Assembly: GCF_009497155.1 (NCBI RefSeq)
Contig: NZ_WINI01000009.1
Location: 186,001 to 250,000 of the forward strand
Length of the DNA: 64,000 nucleotides
Source of the DNA: Glaciimonas soli
GTDB taxonomy: Bacteria; Pseudomonadota; Gammaproteobacteria; Burkholderiales; Burkholderiaceae_D
Reading direction: 5' to 3'
Below are positions 56,023-64,000 of this stretch, piece after piece. Position numbers and translations under genes: made by a program. Position 1 is the first letter of the stretch. Each line of letters starts with the position of its first letter. The notes under the pieces are model-generated. The model saw only the letters and a list, made by a program, of their open reading frames with translations, was not told where the DNA came from and searched no databases.

Positions 56023-57300
56023 TTAACTATGTGATGCCGGTGCTGTATAAATATCAGAGCCAAAGCCAACCAATCCAGTTTGTCCGGCGTAACCTAAATA
56101 ACCCAGCTGGAAGATATCTTCGATACTTTTCAACAGAGAATAATGGTTGTACGGCGTGCTGGAAACCGTGCCTGGCTTAATAAACTGTGACAACAATACA
56201 GCGCCAGTATTGTCACCACCGAAATTACCGTAAGTGATGCTATAGCCTGGAGCTAACGCTTCTGTAATCGGGCGAACTGACAGGTTTGGACCAGGTTGTT
56301 GATTACAACAGGCGGTGCCGGTGAAAGCGACACTGTAGGCATGCGTCGTCGGGTTGACGGTAATACTGGCGTATGAGCTCTCATCAAAATTGATAATCAA
56401 CAGACCGTCTTGTTTATAAGCTGGTGATGCGGTGATGATAGGTACCCATTTTTGCAAGAACGCATCAGCCGAAACCAAACCGCCCGGACGACCGTCTACG
56501 CATGGTGAATCATGACCGTCATCACATAAGCTTGGTGTGATAAATGTCAGATTGGCAGTCGTGTTCACTGCTTTCAAATCCTGCTGCAATGCATTCAGAT
56601 TGACCACATTTTGCGCGCAACCGGCGCTGTCGATAATCGAATGGAAGTACATGAAAGGGTTATGACGCGTAGCGTATTGATCGCCCAAAGGAACCGCTGT
56701 ACTTGGCGCTTCTGCAATTTGTGTTTTGTCTTGCGTATTCAGGGTTGGATGACCGCAAGTGACACTTTCGCGTGTCGGGTCATTGCCCATGTCGCCCATA
56801 TAGCCTTTCCATGTATAACCAGCAGCGGTCAATTGGTCAGGTAAAGTTTTGACGGCAGCTGGAAACACGCAACCACTACCTTGTGGCAAACCGTCAGCAG
56901 TGGTGCCGGTTTGTGCGAAATCCTGGTAAATCTGGCAATCCGATGCCGTTTGATTGGTCGCTGGCTGACCACTGATCATCGCTATGTAGTTATCCAGACT
57001 GACGTGCCCTGTACCGTAATATTGAGTCAGTTGCGCACCTTGTTTGGTCAAGGTCTGTGACAGATAAGGGGCTTTTGATGCCGCACCAAAAGTTGTGGCG
57101 TAGTTCTCGTTTTCTAAGGTGATGACAAATACGTGGCGAATACTCTGCGTAGTCGCGGCTACGCTGAAGTTAGTCGCGCCGGAAGCACTAGGAGTAGCAG
57201 CGGTTCCACTCCCGCTACCGCCGCTACAAGCGGCCAATATGGTAGTTACTAAAAACAAAAAGAAAGCCGACATGGCTTTCTTTGGCGTTATTTTAAACAT
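56023..57300 (-). CDS. phosphoesterase-family lipoprotein (acid phosphatase/phospholipase C-like)
   Basis: The 425-residue protein has a lipoprotein signal (AFFLFLVTTILAACSGG, Cys near residue 25). Its core matches the PF04185-type phosphoesterase pattern: HVFVITLENENYATTFG, GHVSLDNYIAMISGQ, YMGDMGN, FITPSLCDDGHDSPC, LLIINFDESSY and the closing NHYSLLKSIEDIFQLGYLG. The catalytic Thr/Ser and metal-binding Asp/His of the alkaline-phosphatase fold probably lie in these blocks. It is upstream of the di-haem peroxidase on the same strand, echoing the pair at 36,277-39,086. Confidence 0.88.
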   Translation of the reverse strand: MFKITPKKAMSAFFLFLVTTILAACSGGSGSGTAATPSASGATNFSVAATTQSIRHVFVITLENENYATTFGAASKAPYLSQTLTKQGAQLTQYYGTGHVSLDNYIAMISGQPATNQTASDCQIYQDFAQTGTTADGLPQGSGCVFPAAVKTLPDQLTAAGYTWKGYMGDMGNDPTRESVTCGHPTLNTQDKTQIAEAPSTAVPLGDQYATRHNPFMYFHSIIDSAGCAQNVVNLNALQQDLKAVNTTANLTFITPSLCDDGHDSPCVDGRPGGLVSADAFLQKWVPIITASPAYKQDGLLIINFDESSYASITVNPTTHAYSVAFTGTACCNQQPGPNLSVRPITEALAPGYSITYGNFGGDNTGAVLLSQFIKPGTVSSTPYNHYSLLKSIEDIFQLGYLGYAGQTGLVGFGSDIYTAPASHS

Positions 57301-57434
57301 GCTAATCCCTCGGTTTATGGTAAAAATTTAACCAAAGAATTATGCTGAGGAAATATTACTGGACGATGAAATAGCGTATTTAATAAACAAGAGAAATGTA
57401 TTTTCTCTTTATACAAAAAATAGCCTATTCAAAC

Positions 57435-58391
57435 TTATTCAATCTCCCGCGGAGGATTAAATCGCAACTCTTCAGCAGCTGCAGCGGCGGCTTCGTCAAG
57501 TTTTGCCTGTTGTTTATCCAATTGTTCTTGCTGATGCTGAGCTAATGCCACTGCGCGGCTCTGTGGCGTTTCGAGTGAGATCCTGCCAAGAGCGCCGGTA
57601 CGAAAATCTTGCAGCAAGGTGTGTGCCGCTTTTTCGAAATCGAAATCCCCACCTTTGAGACGGAAACCGCGACGGCTGGCAACGCCTTCAATCACGCTGA
57701 CGCCATCAATTCCTTCAGTTTTCATGCCATAACGGGCGGTCAGCAAAGCTGGATATCGCTGCACTAAAACATCGGCCAGAAACGTGGCAATTTCTTCTTC
57801 GATTAACGCGTTGACGCCAACCGCATGGCTGACGGCCAGCATCATGCCGTCGCTAGGCAAAGCGATCTTAGGCCATAACATTCCAGGTGTATCGATCAGC
57901 ACCATGTTCTTATTCATGTATAAGCGCTGCTGCACTTTGGTCACCGCAGGTTCATCACCAACTGCAGCAACACGTTTTTTCAATAACGCGTTCATCAAAG
58001 TGGATTTGCCGACGTTTGGGATTCCCATAATCATCATGCGTAGCGGTTTGAGCGGCGTGCCACGATGCGGTGCCAATGCCAATGCCAAATTCGGTACTTT
58101 GAGCACGTCGGACGGCTTTTTGCAGCTGAGAGCAACCGCGTGTACGTCTTTCTGGCCGTTGTAATAATTAATCCAGGCCTGCGTCGCAACCGGGTCGGCA
58201 AGGTCACTCTTATTCAGAATTTTGAGACAGGGACGCTGACGAAACAGACGCAACTGTTCAATCATAGGATTGCAGCTGGCTTGCGGGATGCGAGCATCGA
58301 GTACTTCGATGATCATATCGACCTTTTCCATGGCTTCCGCCGCCTTTTTGCGGGCGGCGTTCATGTGGCCGGGGAACCATTGTATGGACAT
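57435..58391 (-). CDS. rbgA: ribosome biogenesis GTPase YlqF/RbgA
   Basis: This circularly permuted GTPase of 318 residues takes part in large-subunit assembly. The permuted order of motifs is visible: G4 LNKSDLAD (about residue 60), then G1 GIPNVGKSTLMN (about 124), the G2 Thr in AVTKVQQ and G3 DTPGMLWPK. IQWFPGHMNAARK at the N-terminus is diagnostic. The C-terminus ends in an Ala/Gln/Glu-rich helix. A weak AAGAGAAA/TTTCTCTT hairpin at 57389-57409 lies downstream and may be its terminator. Confidence 0.93.
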   Translation of the reverse strand: MSIQWFPGHMNAARKKAAEAMEKVDMIIEVLDARIPQASCNPMIEQLRLFRQRPCLKILNKSDLADPVATQAWINYYNGQKDVHAVALSCKKPSDVLKVPNLALALAPHRGTPLKPLRMMIMGIPNVGKSTLMNALLKKRVAAVGDEPAVTKVQQRLYMNKNMVLIDTPGMLWPKIALPSDGMMLAVSHAVGVNALIEEEIATFLADVLVQRYPALLTARYGMKTEGIDGVSVIEGVASRRGFRLKGGDFDFEKAAHTLLQDFRTGALGRISLETPQSRAVALAQHQQEQLDKQQAKLDEAAAAAAEELRFNPPREIE

Positions 58392-58787
58392 GCGTAATTC
58401 TTCTTTAATACGGATAAGACGCTATTGTACGGATTTGTGGTGTTGATCTCGATTTTTCCGTGCAACTTCTCCGTTTTTTCCGCTACTTTGCCCTTCGTTC
58501 AGCATAATTTGGCACTAATTTTGTTTATTTATTAATTATTCTCACGCCCTCAACATAAAAGACATCGCTGACAAGCTGTTCAATATACGTACGGCATATT
58601 GCACTGACGGCGCATTAAACGCGACAGTGACGCGATCACGCCGACTGAGCATTGGCAATTGACAAAATAAATCTGCTAACGCTGGGCTTTGTGTCTGCAG
58701 TCTGCAGCTAATTGGCGGTTGCAAAATAGATGGCGAGGCTATTGCCATTTTGGCGACTGCTGCTTGCGAATCTGGGCCAATAATTAA
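58392..58787. other. 396-base gap between rbgA and the DHA2 pump
   Basis: The gap holds the rbgA promoter region and the downstream end of the MFS pump gene. A 68-codon frame on the minus strand (58542-58748) has no ribosome binding site, no recognisable domain and no signal sequence. I do not call it a gene, although a short unknown protein cannot be ruled out. No terminator hairpin was obvious. Confidence 0.4.
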
Positions 58788-60200
58788 TTATGCCTTGTTG
58801 ACCGTCACGATATAGCGCATCACCAACAGCAAAGCCACTGCATATACCGCAGCAATAAAACCATACGCAAGCATTGTGCGAGTTCCCCATTCAGGGAAAG
58901 TGTGCAAAATCGCACCTATGATGGCAACACCGACCAACGCGCCGATTTGGCGATTAGCATTCAGTGTGGCGGCAGCGCTATTGGCGTGGCTGCGGCCTGC
59001 CACTTGCATCACGGCGGTAGTCATCGCCGGTATCGCAATGCTGACACCAAAGTTGGCACAGGCGGTACCTACGGCAAATAACCAATAGGCAGTCTGCGTT
59101 GTCAGCACCATCAGCATGGCTGAAAAAAGTGCTCCTACACTTAACCCCAACAACATCGATAAGCGCGCGCCATGACGTGCGGTAATGCGTCCGGACAAAA
59201 GATTACCGGCAAAAATTACCACCATCATCGGCAGCATTTGTATGCCGGTATGCAGTGCATCGGCAGCTCGGGCTTGCTGTAAAAACAGGCTGACAAAAAA
59301 TATCTGTCCGTAGACACCAAAACTCAGCAGAAAACCGATTCCATTCGCAGCAGCGAACAGTGGCGTAGCAAACAAAGCACGTGGCAATAAAGGTTTTGCG
59401 CTATTGCGTTCACGCACAATCAACAGACAAAGTGCCGAGAAAACGACTAAAGTGGCGACGACGATAGGCATTGAAGTCCAACCGTAAGTTGGCCCTTGTA
59501 TCAGCGTAAAACTCAATGCTGCCAGCATGACAATTCCAAGCGCATGACTGCCAATCGTCAATTCACGCGGCTGTTTCGGCGCTGTGGGAAGCACTTTATA
59601 AGCCATAACAAAACCCAACAAGCCTATCGGTATATTGATCAAAAACACACTGCGCCAGCCAAAGGAATGAATCAGCACACCGCCTACCAGCGGACCAATG
59701 GCAGCGGCGCTGCTGACTATTGCAGACCAAATACCCAACATATGCGCACGGACACGATCATCCCGATATATATGCGCCATCAAACTCAATGAACTGGGCA
59801 TAAAAAACGCCGCGCCCAAACCCTGGAACAACCTTGCCGCTACCAGCAAGTTGCCATTGGGCGCCATGCCACATAACAGTGACGCCAATACAAACAACAA
59901 CAAACCTATTAGATAAATATTTTTAGCGCCATAGCGATCCGCCAGAGCGCCACCGACCAGCAACATGGCGGCAAAAGTCAAGGTGTATCCATCCACAATC
60001 CAGACCAGCATGGTCAACGGCGTCGCCAAACTTTCCTTAATCGACGATAAGCCAACATTGACCACCGTGACGTCCAGCATCGCCATCACAAATCCGATTG
60101 CCAACGTCATCAACGGCAACAAGCCGGTGATTTGGGGCGCGGCGATGGTGGAGTTTTGTATCGGTACGGGTAGCGCAAGATTTCTGCTTTGCGTGGTCAT
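58788..60200 (-). CDS. MFS multidrug efflux transporter, DHA2 (EmrB/QacA) family
   Basis: The 470-residue protein has about 14 helices, the DHA2 hallmark. It has AIGFVMAMLDVTVVNVGLSSI in helix 1, WIVDGYTLTFAAMLLVGGALADRYGAKN (motif A), and GLGAAFFMPSSLSLMA. GIWSAIVSSAAAIGPLVGGVLIHSFGWRSVFLINIPIGL is the antiporter motif C region. AAGGGAAA precedes the start. It is divergent from a LysR-type regulator over a 127-base region with a clear dyad, so regulated drug or solvent export is likely. Confidence 0.92.
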   Translation of the reverse strand: MTTQSRNLALPVPIQNSTIAAPQITGLLPLMTLAIGFVMAMLDVTVVNVGLSSIKESLATPLTMLVWIVDGYTLTFAAMLLVGGALADRYGAKNIYLIGLLLFVLASLLCGMAPNGNLLVAARLFQGLGAAFFMPSSLSLMAHIYRDDRVRAHMLGIWSAIVSSAAAIGPLVGGVLIHSFGWRSVFLINIPIGLLGFVMAYKVLPTAPKQPRELTIGSHALGIVMLAALSFTLIQGPTYGWTSMPIVVATLVVFSALCLLIVRERNSAKPLLPRALFATPLFAAANGIGFLLSFGVYGQIFFVSLFLQQARAADALHTGIQMLPMMVVIFAGNLLSGRITARHGARLSMLLGLSVGALFSAMLMVLTTQTAYWLFAVGTACANFGVSIAIPAMTTAVMQVAGRSHANSAAATLNANRQIGALVGVAIIGAILHTFPEWGTRTMLAYGFIAAVYAVALLLVMRYIVTVNKA

Positions 60201-60282
60201 GATGATTTCCCTTTAGGGACAATAAAATCGTCATTCTAGGACTATTGCGCACTGCAATATATAGGCATAATCTCAGCACTGC

Positions 60283-60298
60283 GATGCAAAAATGCATC
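60283..60298. promoter_or_regulatory. dyad GATGCA-N4-TGCATC in the LysR/pump promoter region
   Basis: GATGCA (60283-60288) and TGCATC (60293-60298) lie between the divergent pump and LysR genes, 30-45 bases before the LysR start. A LysR-type operator is the simplest reading. A nearby GCACTGCAATATATAGG stretch may add a second half-site. Confidence 0.5.
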
Positions 60299-60327
60299 AC
60301 ATAAATTGGAGCGAAAGCGAGAGCATC

Positions 60328-61200
60328 ATGGACTGGGACAATGCACGTATTTTTCTGGCAATACATCGTGTTGGAACGTTGCGCGGCGCAGCCGAACAAT
60401 TGCTAATAGATCAAGCCACAGTCGGGCGACGCCTGGCAGCAATGGAACAGGAATTGGGAGCACGCTTGTTTTTGCGCACTTCGGCCGGTTACGTGGCGAC
60501 GCCCGCAGGTGAATTGGCCGTTACCGGTATTGAAAAAATGGAGCAAGGTGCAGACCAGTTACTGCGGCAAATGCAAGGTATAGACGAGCGCTTATGTGGC
60601 GAAGTAAAAATCGCGGCGACCGACACCACAGCGCGACATTTTTTGATGAGCGCATTCCAGAAACTGCACAGCAAACACCCTTCCATTCACGTGAAGCTGA
60701 CCACTGCAACGCATGTATCCAATCTAAGCAGACGAGAAGCCGATCTGGCAATACGCAACATCCGCCCCACCAGTCCGGATTTGATTTCACGCCATTTAAA
60801 AAAAATGGCAACAGGTTTATATGCCTCTAAAACCTATTTGAACCTCCGAGGTGAGCCGGAAATGGGCACCGCTTTACGAGGACATGACGTGGTAACTTAT
60901 CAGCGCGCAGTAGTGCCATCTCCTTATAATCACACCGCTATGTGTGGACTATCCAGTGCCAATGCGCATGTGACGATAGAAGTTAACTCCGGCTTAATGA
61001 TGGTAGAGGCAGTACGTGCCGGTTTAGGTATCGGTGAATTGCCAACGCACTTAGGCGATGTCGAGCCAGACTTGCAACGCATATGGCCGGAACTGTCCTC
61101 GCCGTATGACATGTGGCTGGTACTGCATAGCGATTTGAACCGCACCGCACGGGTCCGCGCAGTGGTCGATGCGATTGTGGAGGCTTATGAAAGCGCTTAG
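60328..61200 (+). CDS. LysR family transcriptional regulator of the DHA2 pump
   Basis: This 290-residue regulator has its HTH at the N-terminus (MDWDNARIFLAIHRVGTLRGAAEQLLIDQATVGRRLAAMEQELGARLF), with DQATVGRRLAAME matching the recognition helix. An effector domain (GEVKIAATDTTARHFLMSAFQKL, GLMMVEAVRAGLGIGELP) follows. I chose the ATG at 60328, where family members begin; the frame extends to 60292. It probably controls the divergent efflux pump. Its stop codon overlaps that of the convergent deacetylase gene. Confidence 0.9.
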   Translation: MDWDNARIFLAIHRVGTLRGAAEQLLIDQATVGRRLAAMEQELGARLFLRTSAGYVATPAGELAVTGIEKMEQGADQLLRQMQGIDERLCGEVKIAATDTTARHFLMSAFQKLHSKHPSIHVKLTTATHVSNLSRREADLAIRNIRPTSPDLISRHLKKMATGLYASKTYLNLRGEPEMGTALRGHDVVTYQRAVVPSPYNHTAMCGLSSANAHVTIEVNSGLMMVEAVRAGLGIGELPTHLGDVEPDLQRIWPELSSPYDMWLVLHSDLNRTARVRAVVDAIVEAYESA

Positions 61201-62147
61201 ATTCCCGCCAGCACCTTAACATGCGCGACCACACTACGCCCCAGCGCCGATAGGTTATATCCGCCCTCAAGAAAACTGACTATCCGTCCCTGCGAATATT
61301 GCTTCGCCACCTGCATGACCTGCGCTGTGAGCCACGCATAATCGTCTTCGACCAACTTCATTTGCGCCATATCATCTTCTCGGTGCGCATCAAACCCCGC
61401 TGAGATAAATATCATCTGCGGTTGATGTGCTTGCAAGGCGGGTAGCCATTTTTCCTGCGCCAGTTGGCGCACCACGTCACCACCACTATAGGCCGGAACC
61501 GGCAGGTTGATCAAATTGCCGGGAGCTGCTTCGGTGCCGCTAAACGGATAAAACGGATGTTGGAAAAAACTCGTCATCAACACGCGAGGTTCGTGCAAAA
61601 AAGCTTCTTCTGTGCCATTGCCATGATGAACGTCAAAATCAACAATGGCGACCCGCTGCAAACCATGTACTTCCATCGCATGGCGCGCAGCAATCGCAAT
61701 ATTATTAAACAGGCAAAACCCCATCGGTGCCACATGTGTCGCATGATGTCCCGGTGGACGAATAGAGCAAAACGCGTTCTCCAATTCACCGTTCATGACG
61801 GCATCGGTAGCAGACAGTGCTGCGCCAACCGCCCGCAGCGCCGCCTGCCAGCTGTATTGATTCAGCAAGGTATCGGCATCGAGCGGATAGTAATTCTCAC
61901 CGCTTTTTTTCAACGCAAGTGAATGATCACGTACCAGTGCAATCGCTTCTTCACTATGTACGCGTCTGATCGCGGTGATCAAGTCGGCTTCGGCTACATC
62001 AGGTATTTCACGCAAATCCAGCCATTGGTCAATGCGACTGGAGATCAATTGGTCTTCTATCGCTTGCAGACGCTCTGGCGACTCAGGATGCCACGCGCCC
62101 ATTTCGTGCAGCTTGCAATCAGGATGGGTATAAACAGCGGTTGTCAT
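61197..62147 (-). CDS. histone deacetylase superfamily amidohydrolase
   Basis: This 316-residue zinc enzyme of the HDAC/AcuC/acetylpolyamine amidohydrolase group shows DCKLHEMGAWHPESPERLQAI, the active-site RPPGHHATHVAPMGFCLFNN (double His), VDFDVHHGNGTEEAF (zinc ligands Asp and His) and ISAGFDAHREDDMA (third ligand Asp). SFLEGGYNLSAL carries the Gly-rich loop near the C-terminus. It removes acetyl groups from lysine or polyamine substrates; which one is not evident. It is convergent with the LysR gene. Confidence 0.92.
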   Translation of the reverse strand: MTTAVYTHPDCKLHEMGAWHPESPERLQAIEDQLISSRIDQWLDLREIPDVAEADLITAIRRVHSEEAIALVRDHSLALKKSGENYYPLDADTLLNQYSWQAALRAVGAALSATDAVMNGELENAFCSIRPPGHHATHVAPMGFCLFNNIAIAARHAMEVHGLQRVAIVDFDVHHGNGTEEAFLHEPRVLMTSFFQHPFYPFSGTEAAPGNLINLPVPAYSGGDVVRQLAQEKWLPALQAHQPQMIFISAGFDAHREDDMAQMKLVEDDYAWLTAQVMQVAKQYSQGRIVSFLEGGYNLSALGRSVVAHVKVLAGI

Positions 62148-62294
62148 TTTATTTTTTGCTGATTTGAAATTGTTTGTGTTGATCTGTGATTATTGCAGCT
62201 TGTCGTCGCTTAGAATGTGTAAGTGTAACCAAGAAATTAAAACCTGCAGCCCCTTACCTTATTTACAACCTCACACATACTTAAAAAATCACCC

Positions 62295-63221
62295 ATGTTC
62301 ACCAAAATCCACGCCGTCGCCAAACAAATCAATCAAATCGTCGTCGGTAAGGAACAGCAAATTCGACAAGCATTAGTCTGTTTGCTGGCCGGTGGCCATT
62401 TGCTGATTGAAGATGTTCCCGGTGTCGGAAAAACTACCCTGGCGCATGCGTTAGCGATTTCGCTTGGAATGCGATTTAACCGCCTGCAATTTACCAGCGA
62501 TTTGCTACCTGCGGACATTGTCGGTATTTCAGTGTTTGATCGTGAGAAAAATCAATTCGAGTTTCACCCGGGGCCGATCTTTACGCAAGTGTTATTGGCC
62601 GATGAAATTAATCGGGCAACCCCAAAAACCCAGTCTGCTTTGCTGGAAGCGATGGAAGAACGGCAGGTCACAGCAGAAGGTCAAACCCGCGATTTATCAG
62701 AACCATTCTTTGTGATTGCGACACAAAATCCAGCCCATCAAGTTGGCACGTTTGCTTTGCCAGAGTCGCAACTGGATCGTTTTTTAATGTGTTTATCACT
62801 GGGTTATCCCGATGCGGCAGCAGAGCGTGCACTGATGATGGGAGAAGATCGACGTACCCTGATCAAATCATTGCCGCGCGTGATGGAACCCAGCGAGTTA
62901 TTGAGCGCACGTCAGGCATTAAAGCAAATACATACAGCACCGGCGTTAATTGACTATGTTCAGAGACTGGCGCAAACCTCGCGCCAAAACGGCATGTTTG
63001 CAGAAGGTCTCAGTCCACGTGCAGCTATCGCCCTGGTACAAGCAGCGCGCGCCTGGGCCGCATTGGAAGGCCGCAATCATGTGATTCCAGAAGACGTGCA
63101 AAACGTCTTGATTCCAGTCGCAGCACATCGTTTGCGTCCATTGAAATCACGTCATGAGAATGGTGTGGTGCTTGGTAGTCGTGATCTCGTATTGCAGTTA
63201 TTGAAATCGGTTTCAGTTTGA
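62295..63221 (+). CDS. MoxR-type AAA+ ATPase
   Basis: This 308-residue AAA+ protein has Walker A EDVPGVGKTTLAHA, LQFTSDLLPADIVGIS, Walker B LLADEINRATPKTQSALLEAMEE and sensor ATQNPAHQVGTFALPESQLDRFLM. GLSPRAAIALVQAARAWA is the sensor 2 region. MoxR proteins act as chaperones in assembling metal-containing or membrane complexes, often with DUF58 and VWA proteins. A DUF58 gene follows, separated by a palindromic repeat, and may be followed by a transglutaminase gene beyond the edge. Confidence 0.94.
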   Translation: MFTKIHAVAKQINQIVVGKEQQIRQALVCLLAGGHLLIEDVPGVGKTTLAHALAISLGMRFNRLQFTSDLLPADIVGISVFDREKNQFEFHPGPIFTQVLLADEINRATPKTQSALLEAMEERQVTAEGQTRDLSEPFFVIATQNPAHQVGTFALPESQLDRFLMCLSLGYPDAAAERALMMGEDRRTLIKSLPRVMEPSELLSARQALKQIHTAPALIDYVQRLAQTSRQNGMFAEGLSPRAAIALVQAARAWAALEGRNHVIPEDVQNVLIPVAAHRLRPLKSRHENGVVLGSRDLVLQLLKSVSV

Positions 63222-63224
63222 GTG

Positions 63225-63382
63225 AAGTAAGCCACAAATAGATTTGAATTTTAGATGCAAGTTCAGCAAGCAACGTTCTCACTGTCATCCCCGCGAACGC
63301 GGGGATCCGCCTTACGTTAACTTGGATTCCCGCGTTTGCGAGAATGACGATGGTTTTCAAATTGATTGTTTGAGCTTACTTA
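63225..63382. repeat. dispersed palindromic element, copy 7 (two cores)
   Basis: The left end AAGTAAGCCACAAATAGATTTGAA and the right end TTCAAATTGATTGTTTGAGCTTACTT pair. Inside are two cores in opposite orientation (CTGTCATCCCCGCG... at 63281 and GGATTCCCGCG...AATGACGATGG ending 63352). It begins four bases after the moxR stop. Confidence 0.85.
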
Positions 63383-63444
63383 GATTCCATCCTCCCAAGT
63401 GAGGAAGAGAGAACATAGCGGCAACATGATGGCAGAACAATAAA

Positions 63445-64000
63445 ATGCTAAACAGGTTACAAAAAATACTTCCGTTCAAACTACCCTCCCGCTCGCACGC
63501 GGCCGAAACCGGTGAGGTTTTTCTGAGCCAGCGACGCGTGTACATCGTGCCGTCAGGGGCCGGTTTTGCATTTGCAGGAGTGCTGATTTTATTGTTCGTC
63601 GCCGCGATCAATTACAACCTCAGTCTCGGTTTTGCGCTGACTTTTTTGCTCGCATCCTGCGCCATCATCACCATGCATTTGACTTTTCGCAATCTCGCGT
63701 ATCTGTATTTGAGCACTGGAAAAAAATCTCCGGTTTTTGCTGGTCAAACTGCCTTGTTTGAACTGCATCTGATCAACCGTCGTACCCATCCACGTTATGC
63801 AATCTGGCTCAAGTTTATTACTGCCGATTTACCACATATCGAGCAAGCAATCGACATCGCAGCTTCAACTTCTGCCAACGTTGTATTAGGCAGCAACACT
63901 TATGTGCGCGGTTGGCTGGCAGCGCCAAAAATACGATTGCAGACACGCTTTCCTCTGGGTTTGCTACGCGCCTGGAGTTACTGGCAACCGGATGCGCAAG
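63445..64000 (+). CDS. DUF58 domain protein (partial, cut by the right edge)
   Basis: The visible 185 residues begin MLNRLQKILPFKLPSRSHAAETGEVFLSQRRVYIVPSG, followed by two hydrophobic segments (GFAFAGVLILLFVAAINYN and GFALTFLLASCAIITMH). A beta-rich region then starts (NLAYLYLSTGKKSPVFAGQTALFELHL ... RFPLGLLRAWSYW). RFPLGLLRAW with its preceding strand is the classic DUF58 signature. DUF58 proteins accompany MoxR ATPases, as here. The von Willebrand-like C-terminal half lies outside the window. No strong ribosome binding site precedes the ATG. Confidence 0.88.
   Translation, partial: MLNRLQKILPFKLPSRSHAAETGEVFLSQRRVYIVPSGAGFAFAGVLILLFVAAINYNLSLGFALTFLLASCAIITMHLTFRNLAYLYLSTGKKSPVFAGQTALFELHLINRRTHPRYAIWLKFITADLPHIEQAIDIAASTSANVVLGSNTYVRGWLAAPKIRLQTRFPLGLLRAWSYWQPDAQ

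Noticed and set aside
58542-58748. 68-codon ORF between rbgA and the DHA2 pump
   Set aside because: No ribosome binding site, no recognisable family and low-complexity composition. It is kept only as a note in the gap description.

Overview
The window looks like chromosomal DNA of a betaproteobacterium of the order Burkholderiales, most likely an Oxalobacteraceae-type organism (Herminiimonas/Glaciimonas/Undibacterium-like). The evidence is the housekeeping gene set (trmB, thiL-pgpA-pncC, pyrF, groES-groEL with a CIRCE operator, rbgA, metNIQ), moderate GC content, and protein wording typical of that group. No search could be run, so genus level is an inference. I saw no tRNA, rRNA, CRISPR array, phage structural gene or full insertion sequence.

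Layout. 1-7,100: housekeeping genes (trmB, thiL, pgpA, pncC, pyrF) and a lemA-TPM-TPM membrane operon. 7,100-10,000: small exported histidine-rich proteins, a PBP4-type carboxypeptidase, a degenerate cold-shock-like protein and a small membrane protein. 10,089-10,249: a 161-bp MITE-like element in front of mgtA. 13,300-14,500: a DUF1345 membrane protein and an acetyltransferase. 14,545-30,300: a surface-adhesion block containing a BvgS-like hybrid kinase with its response regulator, a second paralogous regulator, a 2008-residue trimeric autotransporter adhesin and a chaperone-usher fimbrial operon. 30,826-39,100: an FtsK-family translocase, a GIY-YIG ORF between perfect inverted repeats, a tautomerase-cupin-cupin operon with a divergent LysR regulator, and a phosphoesterase/di-haem peroxidase pair. 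39,100-44,200: a second adhesion/signalling block (response regulator, small trimeric autotransporter, large hybrid kinase). 44,200-54,500: groESL, an MFS transporter, an ECF sigma-membrane protein-ferredoxin-MFS operon and metNIQ. 54,500-64,000: a second di-haem peroxidase/phosphoesterase pair, rbgA, an MFS pump with a divergent LysR regulator, a histone-deacetylase-like amidohydrolase, and moxR followed by a DUF58 gene that runs off the right edge.

How the parts work together. The most interesting theme is adhesion control. Two hybrid histidine kinases, three LuxR-type response regulators, two trimeric autotransporters and a full fimbrial operon lie within 30 kb. The upstream regions of the regulator-kinase operon, the giant adhesin and the fimbrial operon share a near-identical sequence, ATCGG(A/T)(A/T)TTGTCC, in the same orientation. 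This suggests one regulon driven by these LuxR-type regulators. A second theme is small repeats: at least seven palindromic elements built around GTCATTCCCGCG/CGCGGGAATGAC, mostly just after stop codons, one of which frames the GIY-YIG ORF.
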